From Casp-actino8 sp964614655 (GTDB lineage Bacteria; Actinomycetota; Acidimicrobiia; Acidimicrobiales; Ilumatobacteraceae): a stretch of DNA of 64,000 nt. The DNA is taken from positions 33,121 through 97,120 of the forward strand of contig CAZTPF010000006.1 in the NCBI GenBank assembly GCA_964614655.1. Reading direction: 5' to 3'. A model generated the notes under the pieces. It saw only the letters and a list, made by a program, of their open reading frames with translations. It did no database searches and was not told the DNA's origin. Positions within the stretch are counted from its first letter, which is position 1. Every line of letters begins with the position of its first letter. Position numbers and translations under genes: made by a program. This document shows positions 35,254-44,008 of this stretch, in pieces.

Positions 35254-36272
35254 TGGCACGCGACGACGCTCCGTGGCGACCGAGTCGCCTGGCCGCGCTC
35301 GGCCGGGTCGGCGACGTCTTCGAACGGGTGACTCGTCCGGCCATGAGCAAGGTCGTCCGACGCGGTTTTCCGTACACCGCCCCCACGGTCCCGCGTGGTG
35401 TCGAGGTTCCCGCCGAGGAGGAGCGACTCGGTGCCTCCTACGACACCGACTGGGCTCGCCGCGGGCCGGCCCGATTCGTTCGACGCGGACTCGTGAACGG
35501 ACCCATCAGGTGGATGGTGCGAGGTGTCGCTAGTCCGAGCGTCTATGGCACCGACCGTTTGAGCGATCTGGCTCGGCTCGACGATCCGCCGGCCCTGGTG
35601 TTCGCGCCGAATCACCACTCGCATCTGGACACGGCACTCATGGCCACCGCGGTTCCGGAGCCCTGGCGCTCGAAACTCGTCGTCGCCGCGGCCGCCGACT
35701 ACTTCTTCGACAAGAGATGGAAGGCGACTCTGGCATCGCTGTCACTCAATGCGATCCCCATCGATCGTGAAGTCACCGGCCGCAAGTCGTCCGAGATGAT
35801 CAAGGGACTCATCGAGGACGGTTGGAGCCTCGTCATCTATCCCGAAGGCGGACGCTCACCCGACGGTTGGGGGCAGGATTTCAAAGGTGGCGCCGCCTAC
35901 TTGTCGTCACGCACCGGCGCGCCAGTGGTTCCGGTGTTCATCGACGGAACCGGAGCGATCTTCGGCAAAGGCGCCAAGCGTCCGCGCGCCGGCACGACCA
36001 AAGTGGTGTTCGGACGGCCCCTCGTCGCCGAGGACGGAGAGAACACGCGTCGCTTCTCGGCCCGTATCGAAGCTGCCGTGACCGAGTTGGGCGACGAATC
36101 GCTCACCGATTACTGGACGGCCCGACGTCGCGCCGCTCGGGGCGAGAGCCCACGTCTGACCGGCCCCGAATACACCGGGTGGCGCCGTCAGTGGGCCTTG
36201 TCGGAGCGACGCGCCCTCGGCACCGCCGGCGTGCGCAGACGTCAGCGCCGCCGCTGGCCCGACCTCGACTGA
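35253..36272 (+). CDS. PlsC-family 1-acyl-glycerol-3-phosphate acyltransferase-like protein
   Basis: A 339-residue PlsC-family acyltransferase. The catalytic HX4D motif is NHHSHLD (H121, D126) and the substrate motif is YPEGGRSPDG. GAPVVPVFIDG follows. An N-terminal 90-residue basic region is longer than in simple PlsC proteins. It ends the operon, coupled to the LarA-like gene by TGATG. It probably esterifies the operon's glycerol- or alcohol-type product with a fatty acid at the membrane. Confidence 0.88.
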   Translation: MARDDAPWRPSRLAALGRVGDVFERVTRPAMSKVVRRGFPYTAPTVPRGVEVPAEEERLGASYDTDWARRGPARFVRRGLVNGPIRWMVRGVASPSVYGTDRLSDLARLDDPPALVFAPNHHSHLDTALMATAVPEPWRSKLVVAAAADYFFDKRWKATLASLSLNAIPIDREVTGRKSSEMIKGLIEDGWSLVIYPEGGRSPDGWGQDFKGGAAYLSSRTGAPVVPVFIDGTGAIFGKGAKRPRAGTTKVVFGRPLVAEDGENTRRFSARIEAAVTELGDESLTDYWTARRRAARGESPRLTGPEYTGWRRQWALSERRALGTAGVRRRQRRRWPDLD

Positions 36273-36311
36273 CCCCACCCTGTGACACCGGCGTTCGCGG
36301 CGATCAAACGA

Positions 36312-36905
36312 TCAGGGGACGGGTTCTTTGGTGCGAGCCGGGATGTTGATCTCGTCACCCGGAATGATCACGACACCGACGTCGACCCATCCGTTGGCGG
36401 CCAGCAACGCCGAGACCTCAACTCCCCACATAGCGGCGATACGAGACAATGAATCGCCCGCCTGCACGGTGTACTTGCCCTGACCCGGTTCGGGTGTGGG
36501 TGCCTCGGTATCGGTCGGGATGGGCAGACCGGGAAGAGTCGTCGACACGTTGGTGGCCGTCGGCGGAATGAGGATCACCATGCCCGGCGACAAAGGATGC
36601 AGGATCCCGTCGGCCCAACTGTTGTAACTGGCGATGTCTTCGGCACTCGTGCCGAACTTGGCGGCGATTCCGTACATCGAGTCACCCGACACGACCGTGT
36701 ACGTCATGGGCGGCGGGAGCGTGTTGGCCGGGTCGACCGTGGTGACGACCGACGGCGGTGTGGTCGCATAGTTCGTCGACGTGAGCGGTCGCAGTGTGGT
36801 GGCCGTGGCCATCGGGTCACTGCCGCACGACGACAACACCGCTACCCCCAGGATCACAGCGATTCCACCGAACGCCCAGGACGACCACACACGACGTTCA
36901 CGCAC
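36312..36905 (-). CDS. LysM-repeat lipoprotein
   Basis: A secreted protein of about 197 residues. A short basic N-terminus and hydrophobic helix (WAFGGIAVILGVAV) end in the lipobox LSSC with C27 as lipidation site. A Thr/Pro linker leads to two LysM domains (YTVVSGDSMYGIAAKFGTS and YTVQAGDSLSRIAAMWGVE). It likely binds peptidoglycan at the cell surface and has no catalytic domain. Start GTG 36905 is supported by a TAGATT box 7 bases upstream. Confidence 0.85.
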   Translation of the reverse strand: MRERRVWSSWAFGGIAVILGVAVLSSCGSDPMATATTLRPLTSTNYATTPPSVVTTVDPANTLPPPMTYTVVSGDSMYGIAAKFGTSAEDIASYNSWADGILHPLSPGMVILIPPTATNVSTTLPGLPIPTDTEAPTPEPGQGKYTVQAGDSLSRIAAMWGVEVSALLAANGWVDVGVVIIPGDEINIPARTKEPVP

Positions 36906-36912
36906 GGCCGAC

Positions 36913-36918
36913 AATCTA
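36913..36918 (-). promoter_or_regulatory. -10 box of a leaderless promoter for the LysM lipoprotein
   Basis: TAGATT on the minus strand ends 7 bases before GTG 36905 and decides that start over longer in-frame options. Confidence 0.45.
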
Positions 36919-36967
36919 GTTGTCCCCTCCCCCGACGGGGTGGCAGAGCGCGACGTACGAGCGGTCG

Positions 36968-38419
36968 TCACACGAGCGGTCGGTCGGTGGGGTGTACCGG
37001 CACCGGCAGCGACGTCTCCCCCATGAGGAATCGGTCGACTCCGGCCGCGCACGCACGGCCTTCGGCGATGGCCCACACGATCAGGCTCTGACCTCGGCCC
37101 ATGTCACCGGCCACGAACACTCCGGGGACACTCGACATGTACGAATCGTTTCGCCGCACATTGCCACGCTCGTCGAGTTCGACACCGAGGCGATCGAGCC
37201 AACCACCCTTTTCGGGGCCGACGAAACCGAGAGCGAGGAACACGAAGTCGGCCGGGATCTCGCGATCGGTACCTTCGACCTTCACGAACGAACCGTCCTT
37301 CATCTCCACTTCATGGAGAAGCAGCGCCCGCACTCGTCCGTTCCCGTCGTCGACGAATCGTTCGGTATTGACGCTGTAGAGGCGCTCGCCGCCTTCTTCG
37401 TGGGCCGACGACACGCGATAGACCATCGAGTACTGCGGCCACGGGTTGCCGGCCGAACGCTCTTCGGGTGGACGCGGCATGATCTCGAGCTGAGTCACCG
37501 AGGCCGCACCCTGACGATGCGCCGTGCCGAGACAGTCGGCCCCAGTGTCACCGCCGCCGATGATCACGACGTGACGACCGGCGACGTCGATCGGCGACGA
37601 CTCGATGTCGCCTTCCTGCACTCGATTGGCATACGGCAGGTATTCCATCGCTTGATGGATACCCGCCAGTTCACGTCCGGGAATCGGCAGGTCGCGCCAC
37701 GCAGTTGCGCCGCACGCCAACACGACGGCGTCGTGCGATGCCACGAGCACGTCGATGTCGACGTTCTGGCCGACAACTGCGTTGGTGCGGAACTCGGTTC
37801 CTTCAGCTTCCATCTGCTCGAGCCGACGGTCGACGTGACGCTTCTCCATCTTGAACTCGGGAATGCCGTAACGCAGCAGACCACCGATTCGATCGGCTCG
37901 TTCGAGCACCACGACCTCGTGTCCGGCACGGGTCAGCTGTTGTGCGGCGGCGAGCCCAGCCGGGCCCGAGCCGATCACCGCGACTCGACGGCCGGTCTTC
38001 ACGCTCGGCAGTTGCGGAGCGACCCAACCCTCGGCCCACGCGCGGTCGATGATCTCGACCTCGACCTGCTTGATCGCGACCGGATTGGCATTGATGCCCA
38101 GCACGCAAGCCGACTCGCACGGCGCCGGACACAAGCGCCCGGTGAACTCGGGGAAGTTGTTGGTGGCGTGCAGTCGATCGATCGCCTCACGCCAGTGCTC
38201 GCGATATACGAGATCGTTCCAGTCGGGAATGAGGTTCCCGAGCGGGCAGCCGTTGTTGCAGAAGGGAATGCCGCAATCCATGCAGCGACCGGCTTGACGC
38301 TTCAGCGCCTCGCGGTCGAAAGGCTCGTAGACCTCCTTCCAGTCACGGAGCCGTACCGGAACCGGACGCCGACTCGGCCCCTCGCGATCCCACTTCAGAA
38401 AGCCCGTGGTCTCACCCAT
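36968..38419 (-). CDS. gltD: Glutamate synthase (NADPH) small subunit
   Basis: A 483-residue GltD. N-terminal cysteine motifs for two iron-sulfur clusters are visible (CMDCGIPFCNNGCPLG and LCPAPCESACVLG). FAD-binding GSGPAGLAAAQQL and NADPH-binding GGGDTGADCLG Rossmann motifs and the C-terminal GVFVAGDMGRGQSLIVWA follow. It feeds electrons from NADPH to GltB. Its start overlaps the end of gltB by 8 bp. Confidence 0.96.
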   Translation of the reverse strand: MGETTGFLKWDREGPSRRPVPVRLRDWKEVYEPFDREALKRQAGRCMDCGIPFCNNGCPLGNLIPDWNDLVYREHWREAIDRLHATNNFPEFTGRLCPAPCESACVLGINANPVAIKQVEVEIIDRAWAEGWVAPQLPSVKTGRRVAVIGSGPAGLAAAQQLTRAGHEVVVLERADRIGGLLRYGIPEFKMEKRHVDRRLEQMEAEGTEFRTNAVVGQNVDIDVLVASHDAVVLACGATAWRDLPIPGRELAGIHQAMEYLPYANRVQEGDIESSPIDVAGRHVVIIGGGDTGADCLGTAHRQGAASVTQLEIMPRPPEERSAGNPWPQYSMVYRVSSAHEEGGERLYSVNTERFVDDGNGRVRALLLHEVEMKDGSFVKVEGTDREIPADFVFLALGFVGPEKGGWLDRLGVELDERGNVRRNDSYMSSVPGVFVAGDMGRGQSLIVWAIAEGRACAAGVDRFLMGETSLPVPVHPTDRPLV

Positions 38420-41400
38420 TGGACACCTCCATCACGTGACGCAGAGTCTCTTCCTCGGACCATCCCTTGTCGGACGCCGACGCCAGGACACCGAGGACTC
38501 GCTTGTAGTCGCGCGGCATCACCTTGCGGAAGTGCGACACTTCGGCCTCCCAGCCGTCGAGCACCCGGTGACCCACTGCACTTTCCGTCTCTTCGACGTG
38601 ATCGGCGATCGTGGTCCGCAGGAAATCGAGGTCGGAGTTCTCGAGGGGTTCGAGGTCGACCAATTCGTAGTTGACCTTGCTCGCGAACGTCTCGTCGGGG
38701 TCGTACACGTAGGCCACTCCGCCCGACATTCCGGCGGCGAAGTTGCGGCCGGTCGCTCCGAGAACGACGACGCGGCCCCCGGTCATGTACTCGCACGCGT
38801 GGTCGCCCACGCCCTCGACCACCGCCGTGGCACCCGAGTTGCGAACGCAGAACCGCTCGCCGACCATTCCACGCAGATAGATCTCACCGCTGGTCGCGCC
38901 GTAGCCGATCACGTTGCCGGCGATCACGTTGTCCTCGGCGACGAGCGTCGAATCACGATCCGGTCGCACCACGAGACGCCCGCCCGACAGGCCCTTGCCC
39001 AAGTAGTCGTTGGCATCGCCTTCGAGTCGCATAGTGACGCCCGACGGCACGAAGGCTCCGAAACTCTGGCCGGCCGATCCGCGGAAATCGATCTGGATCG
39101 TGTTCGGGGGAAGCCCCTCGCCACGCCAACGCTTCGTGACCTCATGACCGAGCATCGTGCCGACCGTTCGGTTCACGTTGCGAATCGCCGACGAGAAACG
39201 GATTGGCTCACCCGACTCGATCGACTTGGCCGCCGTGGCGATCAACTCGACGTCGAGCGCTTCGGCCAGACCGTGATCCTGGGCGACGCTCTGATGCATC
39301 GTCTGCTCGTACGGGTTCTCGGCTGCGGCGAGGATCGGCGCCAGGTCGAGGCCGCGGGCCTTCCAGTGATCGACTGCGGCCTTGGTGTCGAGCATCTCGC
39401 TGTGCCCGACCATCTCGTCGATCGTCCGGAATCCGAGCTCGGCCATGATCTCACGCACTTCCTCGGCCACGAACTCGAAGAAGTTCACCACGAACTCGGG
39501 CTGACCCGAGAACCGCTTGCGCAATTCCGGGTTCTGCGTCGCGATGCCGACCGGGCACGTGTCGAGGTGGCAGACGCGCATCATGATGCAGCCGCTCACC
39601 ACGAGAGGAGCAGTGGCGAAACCGTACTCCTCGGCCCCGAGCAGGGCGGCGATCACCACGTCGCGTCCGGTCTTCATCTGACCGTCGGCCTGAACGACGA
39701 TCCGGTCGCGCAGGCCGTTCAGCAGAAGCGTCTGCTGCGTCTCGGCCAGACCGAGTTCCCACGGCGCGCCGGCGTGCTTCAACGACGTGAGCGGCGATGC
39801 GCCAGTTCCTCCGTCGTGACCCGATATGAGAACGACATCGGCTTTGGCCTTGCTCACACCGGCGGCCACGGTGCCGACCCCCACCTCGGCGACCAGCTTC
39901 ACGTGAACGCGTGCCGACGGGTTCGAGTTCTTCAGGTCGTGGATCAACTGCTTCAGGTCCTCGATCGAGTAGATGTCGTGGTGCGGGGGCGGACTGATGA
40001 GGCCGACGCCAGGCGTGGAGTGACGCGTCTTGGCCACCCACGGATACACCTTGTGACCGGGAAGCTGACCGCCTTCACCAGGCTTGGCACCCTGCGCCAT
40101 CTTGATCTGGATGTCGTCGGCGTTCGTGAGGTATTCGCTCGTCACACCGAATCGACCCGACGCGACCTGTTTGATCGCCGACCGCCGAACCGGATCGTGC
40201 AGTCGTTCGGAGTCCTCACCACCTTCACCGGTGTTGCTCTTGCCGCCGATGCGGTTCATGGCCACGGCCAAGGTCTCGTGAGCTTCGGCCGAGATCGACC
40301 CGTAGCTCATGGCGCCGGTCGAGAACCGCTTGACGATCGACTCGACCGACTCGACCTCGTCGATCGGAACCGATGGGCGAACTCCCGATCGGAACTCGAA
40401 GAGTCCGCGCAATGTGGCGAGGTTCCTCGACTGGTCGTCGACGGCTCGGCTGTACTGACGGAACACGTCGTAACGCTTCGCGCGCGTGCTGTGCTGCAAT
40501 CGGTAGACGGTCTCGGGGTTGAAGAGGTGATACTCCCCTTCACGTCGCCACTGGTACTCGCCACCCAATTCGAGCTTGCGATGGGCTCGGTGTTCGGGAT
40601 TGGTCGGATGAGCCGTCGCGTGCCGAAGGGCCACCTCTTCGGCGATCTCGTCGAGCCCGATGCCACCCAAGCGACTCACCGTTCCCGTGAAGTATTCGTC
40701 GACCAACTCACGACTGAGGCCGATCGCCTCGAAGATCTGCGCGCCCGTGTACGACGCCACGGTGCTCACACCCATCTTCGACATGATCTTCAACACACCC
40801 TTGCCGGCGGCCTTGATGTACTTCTTGACCGCCGTCGTGGGGTCCATGCCGCCGAGACCGTGCAGATCTTCACGGATCATGTCCTCGATCGATTCGAACG
40901 CCAGATACGGATTCACCGCTCCGGCTCCGTAGCCGATCAACAAGGCCATGTGGTGCACTTCACGGGCGTCACCGCACTCGACCACGAGCCCGCACTTGGT
41001 GCGCTTCTTCTCGCGCACGAGATGGTGATGGACGGCGGCGGTCATGAGAAGGGACGGGATCGGGGCCAGCACCTCGTCGCTGTTGCGGTTCGAGAGCACG
41101 ATCACTCGGGCCCCGGCGTCGATCGCCGTCGACACCTCGTCGCAGATCTCGCGCAACGCGTTGCGCAACGCGTCACCGCCTCCGGCCACCCTGAAGAGCC
41201 CCGACACCACGTGAGCGTGCAGTTCGGGAAAGGCTCCGTCGTCGTCGGCATGGATGATGCGAGCCAACTCGTCGTTGTCGATCACCGGGAAGGGCAACAC
41301 CAACTGACGGCAGCTGGCCGGACCGGGCTCGAGAAGGTTGGCCTCCGGTCCGATCGTCGACGCCACGCTCGTGACCACTTCTTCACGGATCGCGTCGAGC

Positions 41401-42974
41401 GGCGGATTCGTCACCTGGGCGAAGAGTTGCTGGAAGTAGTCGAACAGAAGTCGCGGGCGATCCGACAGCACGGCGATCGGCGTGTCGGTTCCCATCGAGC
41501 CGATCGGCTCGGCGCCGGTCTTGGCCATCGGTGCGAGGATGACCTTCAACTCTTCGTGCGTGTAGCCGAACTTCTGCTGACGACGCAGAACACTGAGGTG
41601 ACTGTGAACGACGTGCTCACGTTCGGGCAGATCGTCGAGTTCGACGAGCCCTTCCGACAGCCACTCGCCGTAGGGCTCGGCGGCCGCCAGCTGCTGCTTG
41701 ATCTCCTCGTCGTCGACGATGCGCCCCTGCGCCGTATCGATGAGAAACATACGACCCGGCTGGAGGCGACCCTTCTTCACGATCTTCGACGGTTCGACGT
41801 CGATCACGCCCACTTCGGACGCCATCACCACGAGGCCGTCAGCCGTCACCCAGTACCGACTCGGACGCAACCCGTTGCGGTCGAGAACGGCGCCGATCAC
41901 CGTGCCGTCGGTGAAGGCCACGCTCGCCGGACCGTCCCAGGGCTCCATGAGCGACGAGTGGAACCGGTAGAACGCGCGCTTGTTCGCGTCCATCGTCTCG
42001 TGGTTCTCCCAGGCTTCCGGGATCATCATGAGCACGGCGTGAGGCAGTGAACGGCCACCGAGGTGCAGCAACTCGAGGACCTCGTCGAAGCTCGCCGAAT
42101 CGCTGCCACCTGGCGTGCAGATCGGAAACGCTCGCTCGAGACCCGGTATCAGATCGGACTCGAGGAGGGCCTCACGGGTGCGCATCCAATTGCGATTGCC
42201 CTGCACGGTGTTGATCTCGCCGTTGTGCGCGATGAACCGATACGGGTGAGCGAGCGGCCACGATGGGAAGGTGTTGGTCGAGAAGCGACTGTGGACGAGA
42301 GCCAACGCGCTCTCGACTCTCTCGTCGGCGAGTTCGGGGTAGAAGGCTCCGAGCTGCGGCGTCGTGAACATTCCCTTGTAGACGATCGTGCGACTCGACA
42401 GTGACGGGAAGTACGTGTGCAGGCCGTCGACCAGCTCGTGCTCGACTCGCTTTCGAGCCACGAACACCTTGCGATCGAGATCGAGACCCGTTGAGCCGGC
42501 CGGATCGGCCACGAACAACTGCCGGAACGAGGGCATGGCCCGACGGGCCGTGTCGCCGAGAGTCGACGGGTCGACGGGTACGTCGCGCCACCCGAGCACC
42601 TGCAGTCCCTCGTCGTTCATGATGGAGTCGATGGCTGACGTGGCCCGATCGGCTTCGGCCGGATCAGAGGGCAGGAATCCGATACCCACGGCGTACGAGC
42701 CGGCGTCGGGCAGATCGAACTCGACCACGGCGCGGAAGAAGCGATCGGGCACTTGCAGCAGAACGCCGGCTCCGTCACCGGTGTCGACTTCGGCGCCGGT
42801 GGCCCCACGATGCTCGAGATTGCAGAGGGCTCCGAGGCCCATCACGACGATGTCGTGCGTGGCGCGGCCATGGATGTCGGCGACGAACGAGACGCCACAG
42901 GCGTCGTGTTCGAAGCGGGGATCGTAGAGGCCGTGCGCAACGGGCAGGCCGGACGCGTTCATAGAAATGGTCAT
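38412..42974 (-). CDS. gltB: Glutamate synthase (NADPH) large subunit
   Basis: A 1520-residue GltB converting 2-oxoglutarate and glutamine to two glutamates. The class-II amidotransferase nucleophile is C26 (HDACGVSFVAD), exposed by propeptide removal. The central and FMN synthase domains include GGKSNTGEGGEDSERL and GHDGGTGASP, the 3Fe-4S cysteines lie in CHLDTCPVGIAT, and a C-terminal GXGXG beta-helix domain follows. I chose ATG 42974; a GTG two codons upstream is possible. A strong antisense open frame is a codon-bias shadow. Confidence 0.97.
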   Translation of the reverse strand: MTISMNASGLPVAHGLYDPRFEHDACGVSFVADIHGRATHDIVVMGLGALCNLEHRGATGAEVDTGDGAGVLLQVPDRFFRAVVEFDLPDAGSYAVGIGFLPSDPAEADRATSAIDSIMNDEGLQVLGWRDVPVDPSTLGDTARRAMPSFRQLFVADPAGSTGLDLDRKVFVARKRVEHELVDGLHTYFPSLSSRTIVYKGMFTTPQLGAFYPELADERVESALALVHSRFSTNTFPSWPLAHPYRFIAHNGEINTVQGNRNWMRTREALLESDLIPGLERAFPICTPGGSDSASFDEVLELLHLGGRSLPHAVLMMIPEAWENHETMDANKRAFYRFHSSLMEPWDGPASVAFTDGTVIGAVLDRNGLRPSRYWVTADGLVVMASEVGVIDVEPSKIVKKGRLQPGRMFLIDTAQGRIVDDEEIKQQLAAAEPYGEWLSEGLVELDDLPEREHVVHSHLSVLRRQQKFGYTHEELKVILAPMAKTGAEPIGSMGTDTPIAVLSDRPRLLFDYFQQLFAQVTNPPLDAIREEVVTSVASTIGPEANLLEPGPASCRQLVLPFPVIDNDELARIIHADDDGAFPELHAHVVSGLFRVAGGGDALRNALREICDEVSTAIDAGARVIVLSNRNSDEVLAPIPSLLMTAAVHHHLVREKKRTKCGLVVECGDAREVHHMALLIGYGAGAVNPYLAFESIEDMIREDLHGLGGMDPTTAVKKYIKAAGKGVLKIMSKMGVSTVASYTGAQIFEAIGLSRELVDEYFTGTVSRLGGIGLDEIAEEVALRHATAHPTNPEHRAHRKLELGGEYQWRREGEYHLFNPETVYRLQHSTRAKRYDVFRQYSRAVDDQSRNLATLRGLFEFRSGVRPSVPIDEVESVESIVKRFSTGAMSYGSISAEAHETLAVAMNRIGGKSNTGEGGEDSERLHDPVRRSAIKQVASGRFGVTSEYLTNADDIQIKMAQGAKPGEGGQLPGHKVYPWVAKTRHSTPGVGLISPPPHHDIYSIEDLKQLIHDLKNSNPSARVHVKLVAEVGVGTVAAGVSKAKADVVLISGHDGGTGASPLTSLKHAGAPWELGLAETQQTLLLNGLRDRIVVQADGQMKTGRDVVIAALLGAEEYGFATAPLVVSGCIMMRVCHLDTCPVGIATQNPELRKRFSGQPEFVVNFFEFVAEEVREIMAELGFRTIDEMVGHSEMLDTKAAVDHWKARGLDLAPILAAAENPYEQTMHQSVAQDHGLAEALDVELIATAAKSIESGEPIRFSSAIRNVNRTVGTMLGHEVTKRWRGEGLPPNTIQIDFRGSAGQSFGAFVPSGVTMRLEGDANDYLGKGLSGGRLVVRPDRDSTLVAEDNVIAGNVIGYGATSGEIYLRGMVGERFCVRNSGATAVVEGVGDHACEYMTGGRVVVLGATGRNFAAGMSGGVAYVYDPDETFASKVNYELVDLEPLENSDLDFLRTTIADHVEETESAVGHRVLDGWEAEVSHFRKVMPRDYKRVLGVLASASDKGWSEEETLRHVMEVSNG

Positions 42975-43048
42975 GGTCACTCTCTCGGGTCCACGGACAA
43001 CGTGATGTTGGTGGCCCCCGGGACGACGCTGGCCCGAACGGCTCTCCA

Positions 43049-43078
43049 AGCCTAGGTGGGGCCTCCGACGGCCGCCAA
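43049..43078 (-). promoter_or_regulatory. Candidate promoter of gltB-gltD
   Basis: On the minus strand TTGGCG (43073-43078) and TAGGCT (43049-43054) are separated by 18 bp. Transcription would begin about 70 bases before ATG 42974, leaving a leader with GAGAG. Confidence 0.5.
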
Positions 43079-43148
43079 CCATTTGCCCACCTCAGAGACG
43101 ATTCGCGTCACACCAGCGTCACGACTTCGTCACGAATCGCAGATGTCG

Positions 43149-43967
43149 TCAGGCTGGATCGGAGAAAACCGGGGCCCGCTTCTCGAAATTGGCCATGACC
43201 GCTTCGACCTGGTTGGGTCGGCCGATCAACGACCCGATGATCCGACGCTCGGCGGCGAACTGATCGGCCGCCCGCTCGGCGAACATCTGATTGAGAAGGG
43301 CCTTGGCTCCCCGCACTGCGTCGGGGCTGCGCCCGGCGATCTCGGTCGCCATCGCCAGAGCATCGGCGCACGGATCGTCGGACAGTCGGGTCGCCAAGCC
43401 GAGGTCGAAGGCTTCACGACCCGAGAAGACGCGCGCCGTGAACACCAACTCCTTCGCGATGTCGGGTCGGACGAGACGGGACAGCACGAGGGACCCAGTC
43501 ATGTCGGGAACGAGCCCCCAGTGGATCTCACGGACCGACATCTGCGTGTCGGGATGAACGATGCGAATGTCGGCGCCGAGAGCGATCTGAATGCCGCCCC
43601 CCAACGCGTGCCCGTGGACGGCGGCGATCACGGGCACCGGGATCTCCTGCCACACCCACGCCACCTGTTGGCCGAGATGGGTGATGCGGCCCTCTTCCAT
43701 GCTCCCCGGGTTGCCGCCCTCGTTCGACGGGTCGGCGCCACCAGCCATCTGCTGGAACGATCCGAAGTCGAGTCCGGCGCAGAACGACGAACCCTCACCT
43801 GACAGCACGACGACGCGTACCGACGGGTCCTTCTTCAGACGTTCACCGGCCTGGGCCAAACCGAGGAACATGTCGCCGTCGAGCGCGTTGCGCTTGTCGG
43901 GTCGGTTCATTCGCACGTCGGCGACTCCACCGCTCACGGATATGGACACTCGATCATCAGCACTCAT
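43149..43967 (-). CDS. Enoyl-CoA hydratase/isomerase (crotonase) family protein
   Basis: A 272-residue crotonase. The oxyanion-hole segments SSFCAGLDFGSF and HGHALGGGIQIALGADIRI are clear, followed by WGLVPDMTG, where the catalytic acidic residue would be sought. It should act on an enoyl-CoA in fatty-acid or related breakdown. ATG 43967 is 11 bases from a 21-bp palindrome shared with the divergent membrane gene, so the two may be co-regulated. Confidence 0.9.
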   Translation of the reverse strand: MSADDRVSISVSGGVADVRMNRPDKRNALDGDMFLGLAQAGERLKKDPSVRVVVLSGEGSSFCAGLDFGSFQQMAGGADPSNEGGNPGSMEEGRITHLGQQVAWVWQEIPVPVIAAVHGHALGGGIQIALGADIRIVHPDTQMSVREIHWGLVPDMTGSLVLSRLVRPDIAKELVFTARVFSGREAFDLGLATRLSDDPCADALAMATEIAGRSPDAVRGAKALLNQMFAERAADQFAAERRIIGSLIGRPNQVEAVMANFEKRAPVFSDPA

Positions 43968-43977
43968 GAGGCCATGT

Positions 43978-43998
43978 TGGCAGGTCGACGACCTGCCA
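43978..43998. promoter_or_regulatory. 21-bp palindrome between divergent genes
   Basis: TGGCAGGTCG, one central A, then the exact complement CGACCTGCCA. It fills half of the 41-bp space between the crotonase ATG and the membrane-protein GTG and touches the latter's likely -10 box (CAGACT, 43997-44002). A dimeric repressor site is likely; the regulator is not identified. Confidence 0.6.
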
Positions 43999-44008
43999 GA
44001 CTCACCGT

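Noticed and set aside
33556..35259. A 567-codon minus-strand open frame opposite the LarA-like gene
   Set aside because: His/Val/Arg-rich shadow without motifs; the plus-strand operon with TGATG couplings is clearly real.
29404..36272. Mobile or recently transferred island
   Set aside because: No transposase, integrase, flanking repeats or tRNA junction, and composition looks like the surroundings.
38406..42050. A 1214-codon open frame on the plus strand
   Set aside because: It is exactly antisense to gltB, its product is rich in His and Arg with no recognisable domain, and gltB is certain. Codon bias creates such shadows.
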